Below are positions 43,943 through 54,166 of a DNA stretch of 64,000 nt, piece by piece; positions within the stretch are counted from its first letter, which is position 1, and each line of letters starts with the position of its first letter. The notes under the pieces were generated by a model. That model was given only the letters and a program-made list of their open reading frames with translations, was not told the DNA's origin and searched no databases. A program made the translations under genes and the position numbers. Source of the DNA: CALOFP01 sp942492635 (GTDB lineage: Bacteria > UBP6 > UBA1177 > CALOFP01); NCBI GenBank assembly GCA_942492635.1, contig CALOFP010000003.1, positions 496,001 to 560,000 of the forward strand. The letters run 5' to 3'.

Positions 43943-44557
43943 TTATGTCTCCTGATTAAAATTATTAAATACATCTAAATAAAACTTCATTCTCTCAGCA
44001 AGCTCACCCTTTTTAACGGCGAGCACTCCGACAGGCCTGCTGGCAAGAATATTACCGAGCTCCTGCTTGCTGGAGAACCTGGTCGTCGTCGTCCCGGAAT
44101 GGGTCAACCGTTCAATTTTACCGACAACATTTTCGGAAATGTCTCCGGCCAGGATGACTATTCCGAAAAGGTCGCCTCCCTTCTTGAGCAGGTCGACAAC
44201 AATATTCTGACCCTTGTACAAAACCCCGCTTTTCCTGGCGAGGGAGAGAAAGTGCAAAAACGACTCTCTGGCTCTTTCCGCAACAAATGCATTCACACTA
44301 TCCCGATCGATGTAAAAATCGGGATTCCCCTTGTGGAACTTTTCGCTGAGCCGTTTCTTCTTGTACAGTCCTCGAACACAATCAGTCGACGGACAGGTGT
44401 ATATCGACCGACCCGGAAGAGATCCGAGCCAGTCGATTACAACCCTGCCGTTAACACTGGCGTAGCGGAAAAGCATCTTCTTCTCCGCCTTGTTCCCGCA
44501 GACAACACAGGTTCGAGTGTTTTTTTCACCCTTGTTAATTTTCATCACCTTCGTCAT
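43943..44557 (-). CDS. YlxR (DUF448) / L7Ae-like fusion protein
   Basis: 204 residues. The N-terminal 85 residues are a YlxR domain with RTCVVCGNKAEKK and GRSIYTCPSTDCV. The C-terminal half resembles the L7Ae/L30e RNA-binding family (FLSLARKSGVLYKGQN, FGIVILAGDISENV), as in YlxQ. In Bacillus these are two genes between nusA and infB; here they are joined. Both bind RNA or RNase P in other bacteria. The start overlaps the nusA end; an internal ATG at 44545 is an alternative start. Confidence 0.85.
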   Translation of the reverse strand: MTKVMKINKGEKNTRTCVVCGNKAEKKMLFRYASVNGRVVIDWLGSLPGRSIYTCPSTDCVRGLYKKKRLSEKFHKGNPDFYIDRDSVNAFVAERARESFLHFLSLARKSGVLYKGQNIVVDLLKKGGDLFGIVILAGDISENVVGKIERLTHSGTTTTRFSSKQELGNILASRPVGVLAVKKGELAERMKFYLDVFNNFNQET

Positions 44558-46100
44558 CTGTGGTTTCTATTCTGCTGAAGTCGAAGACGGCGTCGGCATC
44601 GATTTCACCGGCTCTCAATCTCTTGACTCCTGTAAGTTCGTCTATGTGGGTCGACAGGCTGTAGCGTATCTGTCTCGCCCTTCTGAGGCTGAGTTCGGCA
44701 TTCTTCGAGAATGTATCCGTATCAGGCTCACTCTGGATATCTGCAAGTGTAAGATATCCTCTCTCCTGAAGATACTCCGCCAGCTCCTCATTGATACAAC
44801 GGAGAGTGGTAGTCGGAACGTCGAGCTTCTCCTCAAGATCTTTTTCGATCTCGATGGTTCCCATACCCTTCTCAAGCATCTCTCCGGCCTGCTTTACAAT
44901 TTTCGACGCATGATTCTTTGAAATATCGGGAAGCTCCGCAAGCGATCCCGGTTCCGCGGCAACAATATCCTCAAGTGTAGTATAGCCGAGCTTTATGAGA
45001 GAGTCTGCCATACTATCGTTTACTCCATCGATGAAGAGGAGTCTTCTCCTGGCCTCTTCAAGCATCATCTTCATCTGTGATTCACTCTGGATATCGATAT
45101 TCCAGCCCGTGAGCTGGGAAGCGAGACGTACGTTCTCTCCGCCTCTACCGATTGCAACGCTTAGCTGATCGTCGGGTACGATTACATCCATGCTGTGCTC
45201 GTCCTCGTCTATAACGATCTGGCTCACCTCAACGGGACTGAGAGTGTTGCAGATGTACTTGACAGGATCTTCATCCCAGGGAACGATATCGATCTTCTCA
45301 CCGCTCAGCTCGTGAACGATGTTCTGAATTCTCGAACCCTTGAGACCGACACATGCACCGACCGGATCGACATCGGAATCGGTACTGCGAACACTTATCT
45401 TTGAACGGTGTCCGGGATCCCTCGCCACACCCTCGATTTTAACAATACCCTCTGCGATCTCGGGAACTTCAAGCTCAAAAAGCTTGATAAGAAACATTGT
45501 GTTTATTCTGGAAAGAATGATGTTGCAACCCTGATTGGTCTTTGTAACATCGGTGATGTAAGCCTTAATGCGGTCGTTGATCCTGAAGTTGTCTCCGGGA
45601 ATCTGCTGACTGTATGGAAGGTAGGCCTCAGTCTTACCGATATCGATGATCATTCCGCCCTTTTCGTAACGGCGCATCGAACCGGTAATGATCTCACTCT
45701 TACGGTCCTTGAACTCGTTGTAGACGATCTCGCCTTCGACGTACTTTATCTTCTGAATAATGATCTGTTTCGCAACCTGAGCGGCGATACGACCAAGCTC
45801 ATCGGCCTCCATCTTCACACCGAGGGTGTCTCCCAGGGAAACGTTGGGGTTGAGTTTCTTCGCATCTTCGAAGGATATCTCAAACTCGGGATCGCGAGCT
45901 TTGTCCACGACCTCCCTGAAGTAGAAAGCCTGAAGCTCCCCGGTAGAGTCGTCGTACATGATATCCACATCGGCATCTCCGCCTAGCTTCTTCTGAACAG
46001 CCTTGTAAAGGGCCTCTTTCAGAATTTCAATAATGACCTCTCGGTCTATCCCTTTCATCTTAACCAGCTGATCAACCAGCTCCTTGAGATTGAGTTCCAT
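44535..46100 (-). CDS. nusA: Transcription termination/antitermination factor
   Basis: 521 residues. N-terminal domain, S1 domain (VEGEIVYNEFKDRKSEIITG), two KH domains (GACVGLKGSRIQNIV, VAIGRGGENVRLASQLTGW), then C-terminal acidic helix-hairpin-helix repeats like those of proteobacterial NusA (LIKLGYTTLEDIVAAEPG, YLQERGYLTLADIQ). It modulates RNA polymerase pausing. The ATG at 46100 follows AGGAG by seven bases and overlaps the rimP stop (TGATG). Confidence 0.97.
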   Translation of the reverse strand: MELNLKELVDQLVKMKGIDREVIIEILKEALYKAVQKKLGGDADVDIMYDDSTGELQAFYFREVVDKARDPEFEISFEDAKKLNPNVSLGDTLGVKMEADELGRIAAQVAKQIIIQKIKYVEGEIVYNEFKDRKSEIITGSMRRYEKGGMIIDIGKTEAYLPYSQQIPGDNFRINDRIKAYITDVTKTNQGCNIILSRINTMFLIKLFELEVPEIAEGIVKIEGVARDPGHRSKISVRSTDSDVDPVGACVGLKGSRIQNIVHELSGEKIDIVPWDEDPVKYICNTLSPVEVSQIVIDEDEHSMDVIVPDDQLSVAIGRGGENVRLASQLTGWNIDIQSESQMKMMLEEARRRLLFIDGVNDSMADSLIKLGYTTLEDIVAAEPGSLAELPDISKNHASKIVKQAGEMLEKGMGTIEIEKDLEEKLDVPTTTLRCINEELAEYLQERGYLTLADIQSEPDTDTFSKNAELSLRRARQIRYSLSTHIDELTGVKRLRAGEIDADAVFDFSRIETTDDEGDEN

Positions 46101-46573
46101 CACTTATCTCCTTCCCAAACTAAAGTAATCTTCCTTATGAGTTCCTTTCCTATTCGATAATCCCGTTCTCCGTCCTTCAGAAGGATAGCCTGGGAATCCT
46201 CGTCAACTCCTGCAAGAACGCACTCGAATTTACGACGATTCTCAAGTTTCTCTCTGAGCTTAACGGAAACCTTCTTCCCGACAAAAAGCTCAAGCTCATC
46301 CCATCTTCTTATGGGACGATCAAGACCGGGAGAACTTACCTCCAGGTAGTACTTAAAGGGAAAGACATCCATGGCATCAAGATAGTCCGAAACAACCGGA
46401 CTGAATTTGGCACAGTCTTCAAGGCCTACGCCTTCGCCTTTGAGGCTGTCAATGTATATCCTGAATATCCCGTTGTTTCCTCCGGGAATATCCATTTCAA
46501 TTATCTTAAGCCCCATAGCCTCAGCCAGGGGTTCGAGCTTTTCATAAAGCTCTTTCGCTTTTCCGGTCCACAT
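46100..46573 (-). CDS. rimP: Ribosome maturation factor
   Basis: 157 residues with the family motifs GNNGIFRIYIDSLKGEGV, VSDYLDAMDVFP and YYLEVSSPGLDRPI. It acts in early 30S assembly. First gene of the leftward operon; about 190 bases of AT-rich leader precede it (46574-46761), likely carrying the operon promoter. Confidence 0.95.
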   Translation of the reverse strand: MWTGKAKELYEKLEPLAEAMGLKIIEMDIPGGNNGIFRIYIDSLKGEGVGLEDCAKFSPVVSDYLDAMDVFPFKYYLEVSSPGLDRPIRRWDELELFVGKKVSVKLREKLENRRKFECVLAGVDEDSQAILLKDGERDYRIGKELIRKITLVWEGDK

Positions 46574-46761
46574 AAAAAGCCTCCATTAAAAAAAAACGGT
46601 ATTTACCCCATCATGAAAGGACACAATACAATATCCCCTCGATCCGGAAATAAATTACCGACAGACAATAGATACCACAATAAATGAAAAAATCAAGAAT
46701 TTAATTCGTCATATAAATAGTATGTCGTATATTCCAAAATGGTATGCGGAATTTTGTATAT

Positions 46762-47379
46762 TTACGACCTGATCGGATTGGAAAAAGAGCGTTTGACAAT
46801 TTTCAGGGTCGTTACGAATTCTGCGTTTCCCCGCATTGCGTCAAATGGAATACCCATTCTATGAAGTGAAACAATTTCAATAACGGTTGCAGCTGTCTCC
46901 TCATCAAGCGCTGAAAGTTCAAGATCATATCCGATACGGTTGAGTCTACTTTCGAGAATCTTGACAGCCTCAGGATGTATGTGGTAGAGAGCATGAAACT
47001 TTTCGTGTGCCTCCAGCGCCTTCTCAACACGCAGATCGGAGCATGACTTCACCATAATGCAGCTAAGTTTCTTCCCGCTTTGAAGCCGGAAGGCAACCTG
47101 TCTTCCGTTTTCCGCACCGTTGTTATAGATCACCTTTTCGGCCTCGATCCCCATACGACGAACAATTGAACGCTCTTCACGATCAATATCTTCAACCGGA
47201 CCGTTGTAGAGAAGACACCCCATTCCGGAAATATCTACAGTCAGACCGATCTCCCTGAAGCTGATAACATTCTCCGTATCCGCAGAACACCCAAAATCGG
47301 AATCAGTCGGATTAAGCGTAGGTAACGCCCAACAATTGAAAGTTATCATCAGTAGTAAAAGAAGAGCGGTTTTTCTCAA
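46762..47379 (-). CDS. Exported protein with HExxH motif, possible metallopeptidase
   Basis: 205 residues with a TTG start at 47379, chosen because AAGGAG stands just before it and a clean signal peptide (LRKTALLLLLMITFNCWA) begins there. The mature part holds a segment HEKFHALYHIHPE, which fits the HExxH zinc site of many metallopeptidases, and four cysteines. No family is recognised and the glutamate ligand downstream is not certain, so the enzymatic role is tentative. It is divergent from the next gene. Confidence 0.6.
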   Translation of the reverse strand: MRKTALLLLLMITFNCWALPTLNPTDSDFGCSADTENVISFREIGLTVDISGMGCLLYNGPVEDIDREERSIVRRMGIEAEKVIYNNGAENGRQVAFRLQSGKKLSCIMVKSCSDLRVEKALEAHEKFHALYHIHPEAVKILESRLNRIGYDLELSALDEETAATVIEIVSLHRMGIPFDAMRGNAEFVTTLKIVKRSFSNPIRS

Positions 47380-47563
47380 TAAATTCTCCTTCAAAAGGTG
47401 CGGCATTCTAAGGCTTTCCGTCAAATTTGTCAATCGATTGAAAAGAGGAAAACCACTCCCGCAACTTCTATTAAATACATTTCGTATCATCTATTGACTT
47501 TCGGGCATCTTGTTTGCTACAATTAAGTGGTGCGGAAAGAATTCAATCGAAAGGAGAAAAGCC

Positions 47564-48073
47564 ATGCGTAACATACTATATCTGCTTATTTTATTAGTCA
47601 CGCCAATTCTTTCAGGAGCCACAGTAGACACTGAAAAAATCATAGAAGAACTGCTGTCTTCAAGGCCTTATACTCAAGAGTTAAAAAAAGAGGTCGGACA
47701 TACCGTCCTCATCAAGGCAGTTTTTATTCGATATGCCGATAAAAACATCCTTTTCTTCCCTCAGAAGATAACTGGATCAAATAAGAACGTTGACTCACTG
47801 GCGTCAAAGCTCCCTTTTCCCCAAAGGTCAAAAGAACTGCTTTTCTCAAAAAATCCCGATGGAATTCTGATTATTCCCAAGTCACTCTCCGAGAACTATA
47901 AATTCAAAAAAGAGATCAGCTACACAATTGCATTCTCTATAAGAAGAGGGCTAAAGATTATTTTCATTGAACAGAGTGCGGGGATAGTTCTTCCCGAAGA
48001 GAAAATCATCCTGAAAGATCCTTTGGAAAAACCCGGGTTCTCAAAAGAAAAGATTGACTTTAGAGCACACTGA
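47564..48073 (+). CDS. Hypothetical exported protein before pilY1
   Basis: 169 residues. A signal peptide (residues 1-18, MRNILYLLILLVTPIL) is followed by a soluble domain with VGHTVLIKAVFIRYAD and RRGLKIIFIEQSAGIVL. No family known. AGGAG precedes the ATG at 47564. It ends 11 bases before pilY1 on the same strand, so it likely belongs to the pilus-tip operon. Confidence 0.6.
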   Translation: MRNILYLLILLVTPILSGATVDTEKIIEELLSSRPYTQELKKEVGHTVLIKAVFIRYADKNILFFPQKITGSNKNVDSLASKLPFPQRSKELLFSKNPDGILIIPKSLSENYKFKKEISYTIAFSIRRGLKIIFIEQSAGIVLPEEKIILKDPLEKPGFSKEKIDFRAH

Positions 48074-48084
48074 AGGAGGCGTCG

Positions 48085-51000
48085 ATGAAAAAGCTGATCA
48101 TAACCATCTTACTCATACTTTCAGGCTTACTGTCCGGGTATGAACATGACATGTACCAGACCAGCTCCACGGTTCCAAACATAATGCTGATGATAGATGC
48201 TTCCGGTTCTATGGATTACGGCGTATACGACTGGACAGTAAACTACAGGGATTACGCCAGAGCCGTATGTACCCAAAACGATTACTGCCTCCAGAGCAGC
48301 ATGAACCTCAACTACAGATATTCCAAGGATACCGTAAACGGCGCCTACTGCGACAACATTAACGGCACCTGGAATTCATGGCGGGACAGCATGTATGGAA
48401 CGTGGCATGGAACAGATTCTTCAACAGGTTTTTCCCGAAACCATGTGCTCCTCGTCTACAACAATACAGACGCCAATGGACGACCTGGAATTTTCGAACG
48501 ATATGGAGTTCCGAACGATCCCGGAAATCCTGATATTAAATGGAGCAGCAGCGACTACTTTGTATGCGGCAGTCAAAATTGTCTTACTAATGACTACACA
48601 AGAAATTGGGTGATCGACCCTGACAACGAAACAACCAAAGATATTCCAGTGGATGCAAGTGGCTACATTCGATTCAATTCAACTACGAATCTTTCATTTC
48701 CATCCACATCTTATCGTTGTGTGTACACCGGAGACGACGATGGTGACGGGATTGCCGACTGTCCGAGAAAGATAAAGAGGGAAGATCTCATAAAGGAACT
48801 CAAATCACCGGGCTACATGTGGACCGGTTACGCCAACACCATGGGAACAAACAACGTAAAAGACGACCAGCCGGTCTTTTTCGTTTCGGCAAACTGGAAA
48901 AACATACAGCCGTTCTACAACCTTCACCTTCTTTCAAATGCCGGAGACTCCAATAAATACCGGCCTTCATGGAAATACTGCACATATCCACTTAACAGCA
49001 CGATTTCTCTGAACGAAGGAAAAGCTATCGGAAAAAAATCCGCTTCCGGCAGCTTTCCAGCTGCAAACAGATGGTGGGGAACCGAAGGAGAAAAGATCAT
49101 CTTCACTGTAACCACCGACAACTCTTCCATCTCATACAATAAAACTGGAATAACGATCGACAAATGGAGATACACGTTCTCCGATACTTGCGGCGATACC
49201 GATACCACATGCTGGAATGAGGAGGTTTTAGACAGTCCGATAATCACCCCGAGGATCTCCACAGATGGAACGGATTGCTCAACCCTTGATCCCAACACAT
49301 CAAGTAGTGTCTGCAAAATCCCCAGCTACTACAACACCGACATAATATTCAAGAAAACCGGAGCAAGAAAAATACAGGCCCACTTCAGCTTCTTCGAAAT
49401 GGAAGACAGGTACGATATCGTAATGCTCCGAACCGAAAACCAGTGGCACATGAATCGTCGTCTGGATGCTACAAATCAGGCAATAAGCGAAATTATCCAG
49501 GAAAAACCTGAGGTGCCCTGGTCTGTCGCAAAGTACCCGGGCTTCGCCGACAACGGCACGCTTGACGAGGGTGCGATCATACTTTCAGGACTCAAATCAA
49601 ACAACCCTACCAGCCACATGAACTCACTGACATCACTCTATGCAAGCGGGTACACCCCTACAGGCGAATCTCTCGTAAAAGCTTGGGATTACCTATACAA
49701 CAACAACAAGCTTCTGTGGAGCTGCAGGGACAACCACATAGTAATTGTCTCCGACGGATACCCCACAGACGACCACCCGAAGAATTATCTTCTTGGAAAC
49801 AACACCGCCGATTGCAACTATGACAGTCTGAGTCCACTCCTTCTCAACACCGGTTGTAATGGGGCCCCGGGATACCAATCAGATTTCAACAGTTTTTTAA
49901 ACAACAACAACGCCGACATGCATCCGAACAACATGGAAGGAGCTGCAGACTACCTGTACTCACAGCACGGAGTTGATCTTTACCACACCGTACACGACGG
50001 CGACACCCTGACAGATCACCAACTCGGAAACCGTCTGATAGTGAACGCCATATCCTTCGGCTACGATGTTAAGAGGCTTGAGGATGTGTCTGATTACGGT
50101 AACGGAGAATACTACTCGGTTGGAAATTCACAGCAGATAAAGGAGGCTATCAAACAGGTTGTCATATCCGCAATTGACAGGAACGCCGTTGCCTCGGCCG
50201 CTCCCGCTGTGAATGTCGTGGAGCAGGAGGACGGAAAGCAGTACAGCGGGAACACCGTCTACATTCCAATGTTCAAACCGAGAACTCCCGGTCACTGGTG
50301 GGGAAACATAAAAAAATTCTGTCTCATTAACAAACAGGATACGGACAACTGCCTGAAACTCGACCAGGATCTGGACGGTGACAAACAGCTTGACGACAAC
50401 CCGGGAACTATTCTAGAATTATTTTCCGGCGACACCAAAAACCCCGATATCATTTCCGAAAACGGTATAAACGAACTGGTTATAGCTCAACTTTCTGCGA
50501 GTAAAAGATCTATCTATATACCCAAGACAAAGGCCGGCGAGACAGATCTCAAGTTCCAACCCATGCTCGATTCGGATATTTCCGACAAGGAGATTCTTGA
50601 TTTCATGAAGGGTATCCGCGATCCCGTTTTCGATACGAGCGTCCCCCCTGTTCAACTTCCGCCGAATGTTGTGGGAGATTTCTATCACGCATCACCACTT
50701 CTCATCGGAGATCGGATAGTAACCGGAACAAATGCCGGATTCATCGACATCTTTATCGATCCGGCTCTCGAAGGTAAAACAGGCCCAGCATCCGAGGATA
50801 AAGCAGTCATTCCTACACTTGAAATACTTCAAAAACATAAAAACGGCGATTTTAAAAAAGCAATCGATAAAATCGACATGTACGGAGTAGATCTTTCCCC
50901 GTCCAGAATGCAATTCAGCTCATCCCAAGACAAATTATTTGTCGGACTGAGACGCGGCGGAAAAGGATTTATTCTATTCGATACCGAAGCGCTTACCGGT

Positions 51001-52236
51001 ACCCTGACTGATTACGCCGTGATGCATGTAAACGGAGAGATCGGCTACCTCTTCTCAAAACCGTTTCCCATAAATTTTAACGGAACTACCTGCTTTCTTC
51101 TCGGTTCCGGTTACGATCCCAAATTCGATCTGGATGAATCTTTCATATCAACAAGCGTCTACTACGGAATAAAGTGTTTTAATCCGGACGGATCAGTCAA
51201 CATGGACAGAGGGACATTCGTCGACGAAGTGAAATATCCCGATTATCCCAAATATCCGGTGGTTGCAGAGCCGTCCGCTCACAAGTTTGACCTGCCGAGC
51301 CTTCTTCTTCAGGATGATTTCACATTCCGGAACGCTCACATTGTCCAGGCCAACACCATCTACTACGTCGATCTTTTCGGCAACCTCTTCTCTTATCTGT
51401 CCGACGGATCGGTTGAGAAGGTTTTTTCACTGCCCGGTCAGCAGACGGCACCGGCAACCGTTACAGCTTTTGAAGCGAAGAAGGTATTCTCCAAGCCCAT
51501 AACCTACATTCGAAAGCCCTACTTCAGCACCATTCGTCAGGTTTGGGCATTCTTTGGAACCGGAGACACCACTAGACCGATTTTCATTCAGAAAGGCAAT
51601 AAAATCATTGGTATAAAGCACTACACTTACGATCCGAACGATCCAAAGCAGGACGGTGCCAAAACCTATCACGAAGAGGATTTCACAGGGTTTCTCCATT
51701 CGAACGATTACGATTTCGCATTCGGCCAGTCAAACTCTCTGGAAACACCATCCATTACCTATACTCTTGAGGAGATTGAGAACTTCCCTGCCCCAGCAGA
51801 TCCACCTGCCGGTAACCCCCTCGGGAAAGACAAAGGTTGGTACGTGACGCTTCCGGACAACCACATCCTTATAGGAAATATCCTCTACTTTGAGAAAAGG
51901 CTCTTTTTCACAACCTTCAAAAAGTTCGAAATGGACGAATTCGGCTCAAACAATCCGTGCGTCAAACCGGGAACCGGTCAGTCTTTTCTCTGGATAATAT
52001 TCGCACACAACGGAATGCCGATAGCCGACAATCCGGACGCTGCTCTGGACGACAGAATATACGGAGTAATCGGAACGGATATGGCCTCGGAACCCGTTTT
52101 GACGGTTAATGAAGAGGGGAAAGCAAGAATCATCGTAGGTCGAGGTCACGACGGTAACGTAGCCATTTTCGATGTCCCGCCCCTCCCCCCAGAACCTGAA
52201 CCTCCTTTCGATATTCTCTGGTGGAAAGTTAATTAA
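48085..52236 (+). CDS. pilY1: PilY1-like type IV pilus tip protein
   Basis: 1383 residues. Signal peptide (1-18) and then a von Willebrand A domain with the MIDAS motif DASGSM (about residue 38) and VIVSDGYPTDDHP. The C-terminal half has the PilY1 beta-propeller features: PGHWWGNIKKF, a calcium loop LDQDLDGDKQLDDN (about 750), FYHASPLLIGDRI, and LFGNLFSYL. PilY1 sits at the tip of type IV pili, binds calcium, and acts in adhesion and pilus extension. GGAGG precedes the ATG. Minor pilin genes follow in the same direction. Confidence 0.93.
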   Translation: MKKLIITILLILSGLLSGYEHDMYQTSSTVPNIMLMIDASGSMDYGVYDWTVNYRDYARAVCTQNDYCLQSSMNLNYRYSKDTVNGAYCDNINGTWNSWRDSMYGTWHGTDSSTGFSRNHVLLVYNNTDANGRPGIFERYGVPNDPGNPDIKWSSSDYFVCGSQNCLTNDYTRNWVIDPDNETTKDIPVDASGYIRFNSTTNLSFPSTSYRCVYTGDDDGDGIADCPRKIKREDLIKELKSPGYMWTGYANTMGTNNVKDDQPVFFVSANWKNIQPFYNLHLLSNAGDSNKYRPSWKYCTYPLNSTISLNEGKAIGKKSASGSFPAANRWWGTEGEKIIFTVTTDNSSISYNKTGITIDKWRYTFSDTCGDTDTTCWNEEVLDSPIITPRISTDGTDCSTLDPNTSSSVCKIPSYYNTDIIFKKTGARKIQAHFSFFEMEDRYDIVMLRTENQWHMNRRLDATNQAISEIIQEKPEVPWSVAKYPGFADNGTLDEGAIILSGLKSNNPTSHMNSLTSLYASGYTPTGESLVKAWDYLYNNNKLLWSCRDNHIVIVSDGYPTDDHPKNYLLGNNTADCNYDSLSPLLLNTGCNGAPGYQSDFNSFLNNNNADMHPNNMEGAADYLYSQHGVDLYHTVHDGDTLTDHQLGNRLIVNAISFGYDVKRLEDVSDYGNGEYYSVGNSQQIKEAIKQVVISAIDRNAVASAAPAVNVVEQEDGKQYSGNTVYIPMFKPRTPGHWWGNIKKFCLINKQDTDNCLKLDQDLDGDKQLDDNPGTILELFSGDTKNPDIISENGINELVIAQLSASKRSIYIPKTKAGETDLKFQPMLDSDISDKEILDFMKGIRDPVFDTSVPPVQLPPNVVGDFYHASPLLIGDRIVTGTNAGFIDIFIDPALEGKTGPASEDKAVIPTLEILQKHKNGDFKKAIDKIDMYGVDLSPSRMQFSSSQDKLFVGLRRGGKGFILFDTEALTGTLTDYAVMHVNGEIGYLFSKPFPINFNGTTCFLLGSGYDPKFDLDESFISTSVYYGIKCFNPDGSVNMDRGTFVDEVKYPDYPKYPVVAEPSAHKFDLPSLLLQDDFTFRNAHIVQANTIYYVDLFGNLFSYLSDGSVEKVFSLPGQQTAPATVTAFEAKKVFSKPITYIRKPYFSTIRQVWAFFGTGDTTRPIFIQKGNKIIGIKHYTYDPNDPKQDGAKTYHEEDFTGFLHSNDYDFAFGQSNSLETPSITYTLEEIENFPAPADPPAGNPLGKDKGWYVTLPDNHILIGNILYFEKRLFFTTFKKFEMDEFGSNNPCVKPGTGQSFLWIIFAHNGMPIADNPDAALDDRIYGVIGTDMASEPVLTVNEEGKARIIVGRGHDGNVAIFDVPPLPPEPEPPFDILWWKVN

Positions 52237-52319
52237 GGAAACAACTCTGCTAATGTTCAAAAAATTGACATTCACCCCTGTATAGTCTATCATTGCTCTA
52301 ATTTTATGCGAGGTTGGAG

Positions 52320-52796
52320 ATGAAGAAAGGATTCACACTTCTCGAAGTGATCATTGTTCTGATAATACTAGCGATTGTCGCAGGATTCGCAGTACCTTCA
52401 TTCACTGGATTGAGCACTGAGAGGCTAGTAAAAAATACAGCGACGGATCTTGCCATATTTTTAAACAATTCCAGAATGTGCGCCAAAGGTTCCGGCAATG
52501 AGGCTACAGTAACTCTGACAGGCCAGGCTACCGAAAACAATCCGTTTGTATTTGCACTTACATGCACCACAAAAGATGGTGTTGATATGGCACCAAATTT
52601 TGTAAATCCAGCAACACTACAAATAGATAGCGATCTAAACCTTACAGGTCTTGCACAGAATGGAACACTTTCATACCCGGCAAGAGGTCTTGTTAATTTT
52701 GTAGATCTGACTCTTCAAGACAATGGACTCTCCCCAACATTTGTTTGTACAATCAGCTTTTCAGCATTAGGGCTTGCGGAGGTGTCATGTCAGTAA
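52320..52796 (+). CDS. FimT/GspH-type pseudopilin
   Basis: 158 residues. Class III signal: MKKGFTLLEVIIVLIILAIV, with cleavage expected after Gly4 and glutamate at +5. The C-terminal part is beta-rich with a Cys pair (FALTCTTKDG, TFVCTISF). It is likely a minor pilin of the type IV system. ATG at 52320 is chosen from the family N-terminus. Confidence 0.88.
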   Translation: MKKGFTLLEVIIVLIILAIVAGFAVPSFTGLSTERLVKNTATDLAIFLNNSRMCAKGSGNEATVTLTGQATENNPFVFALTCTTKDGVDMAPNFVNPATLQIDSDLNLTGLAQNGTLSYPARGLVNFVDLTLQDNGLSPTFVCTISFSALGLAEVSCQ

Positions 52797-53194
52797 TAAT
52801 AAAAACGCTCAAAAATAAGAAAGGTGCGGTGATAATCGATGTCATGATAGCTGTTATCTTTTTCGCTATATTTTCACTCAGCGTTTACAAGCTTATCTTT
52901 ACCGGCGGAACGACAACAGTCTTGGAAGATATCGACACGGCGAACGAAATTACCGAATTCATGAACTCCATCACCGAGGAGCTGAAAATTCATATAACCT
53001 GCACCGGAGGTGCATGTACGGTCCCCGGCACTTTTTCAGCAGAATCCTCAAGCGGCAAATTCGAGGTAAAAACCGCAGATGTCTCCGCTTCGGCCGATGC
53101 AAACGACGGCACCATAACGGTAACCGTTTCGATCAAAGAGAAAAAATCGGACGGAACTACATCGGAAAAAAAGAACTTTACATTCAGCTACTAG
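52787..53194 (+). CDS. PilV-like minor pilin
   Basis: 135 residues. The segment KKGAVIIDVMIAVIFFAIF matches a prepilin signal, with Asp in place of the usual Glu at +5. The mature part is acidic and beta-rich with one Cys pair. GGAGG precedes the ATG and the gene overlaps the fimT stop by 10 bases. Role inferred from position and signal. Confidence 0.75.
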   Translation: MSVIIKTLKNKKGAVIIDVMIAVIFFAIFSLSVYKLIFTGGTTTVLEDIDTANEITEFMNSITEELKIHITCTGGACTVPGTFSAESSSGKFEVKTADVSASADANDGTITVTVSIKEKKSDGTTSEKKNFTFSY

Positions 53195-53203
53195 GAGGCA
53201 GGT

Positions 53204-54166
53204 TTGAAAAAAGGTTTTTCTCTAGTTGAACTCCTCGTCGGACTTTTTCTTATTAGCATAATCGGGCTTGTCGCCGTAAAGTTTATGGTAACCGCCGGTG
53301 GAGGTGGAAAACACCTTGAAAAAAGGGAAATGCAGAGCCTGAAATCACAGGTTGCTTCCGATTACATACATTCTGAAATCGGTTCCGGCGGAATAGCCGG
53401 TAATATGAACCTGCTCTTCCTGAAATGCGGAGCCGGCGCCGCAAAGTGTACAGATGCCCATTTTGCAGTTAGAACTTCCGAAGCATCCGGAGTTATTATC
53501 GCCGCCGGAACAGGTAATGTCACAGTAGTTCCTTCAACAAGACAAACCCCGGATGGCAATCAGGGCCGACCGAATTGTCCGAACATCTCAAGAATGAGCA
53601 TTTTTGATGAGAACGGACAGCATATCAAAACAACCGCTGATTCAGCGGCAAACAACACCCCCGCCGCGGCTGGAAATCCGACATGCACGATGACGACCGA
53701 TACAACCGGTGTTGACGTCGGCGACTTTGTTGATTTCAATGTGAACCACCTTTTATTTAAGTGTGAAAAAATAGACGACGAAAAAGGTAGCCTCACCATC
53801 GACAAAAACGGACAGCCCGATATGACTACAAATCCCAATGCAGCCGACCATTTTTTCGCTTCAACAGGCAATACGGACAACAAAGTAACAATTGTCGAAG
53901 ATATTCCCACCTGCAGCACTGGCCAGACCTGCGGTGTTGGTGCAAATACATTTCAATGCCCGTCAAGCGGAGTATGCTGCAATATAAGCTATGTGGTTGA
54001 TAACTCCGGAGCCATTCAGACAAATACAGAATACAGTGACGTGCTAAATGTTCTCGGAGCAAAAATTCAAATCGCAGTAAAAAAAGATAAAGAATCCACA
54101 GGGAATGACGCCAGGAACAACTCCATTATTAAAACAATTTTCGTTGGAAGAAAGGATAGGAACTGA
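53204..54166 (+). CDS. PilW-like minor pilin
   Basis: 320 residues with a TTG start (53204) behind AGGAGG. Prepilin signal KKGFSLVELLVGLFLISII. Size and position match PilW of type IV pili. The mature part is Cys-rich (CSTGQTCGVGANTFQCPSSG). It overlaps the next gene (TGATG-type) and is part of the operon. Confidence 0.85.
   Translation: MKKGFSLVELLVGLFLISIIGLVAVKFMVTAGGGGKHLEKREMQSLKSQVASDYIHSEIGSGGIAGNMNLLFLKCGAGAAKCTDAHFAVRTSEASGVIIAAGTGNVTVVPSTRQTPDGNQGRPNCPNISRMSIFDENGQHIKTTADSAANNTPAAAGNPTCTMTTDTTGVDVGDFVDFNVNHLLFKCEKIDDEKGSLTIDKNGQPDMTTNPNAADHFFASTGNTDNKVTIVEDIPTCSTGQTCGVGANTFQCPSSGVCCNISYVVDNSGAIQTNTEYSDVLNVLGAKIQIAVKKDKESTGNDARNNSIIKTIFVGRKDRN

Noticed and set aside
42596..43978. 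Long plus-strand open frame (460 codons)
   Set aside because: It is antisense to infB, which is unmistakable; the frame is a product of infB codon usage and its protein is low-complexity Leu/Phe-rich.
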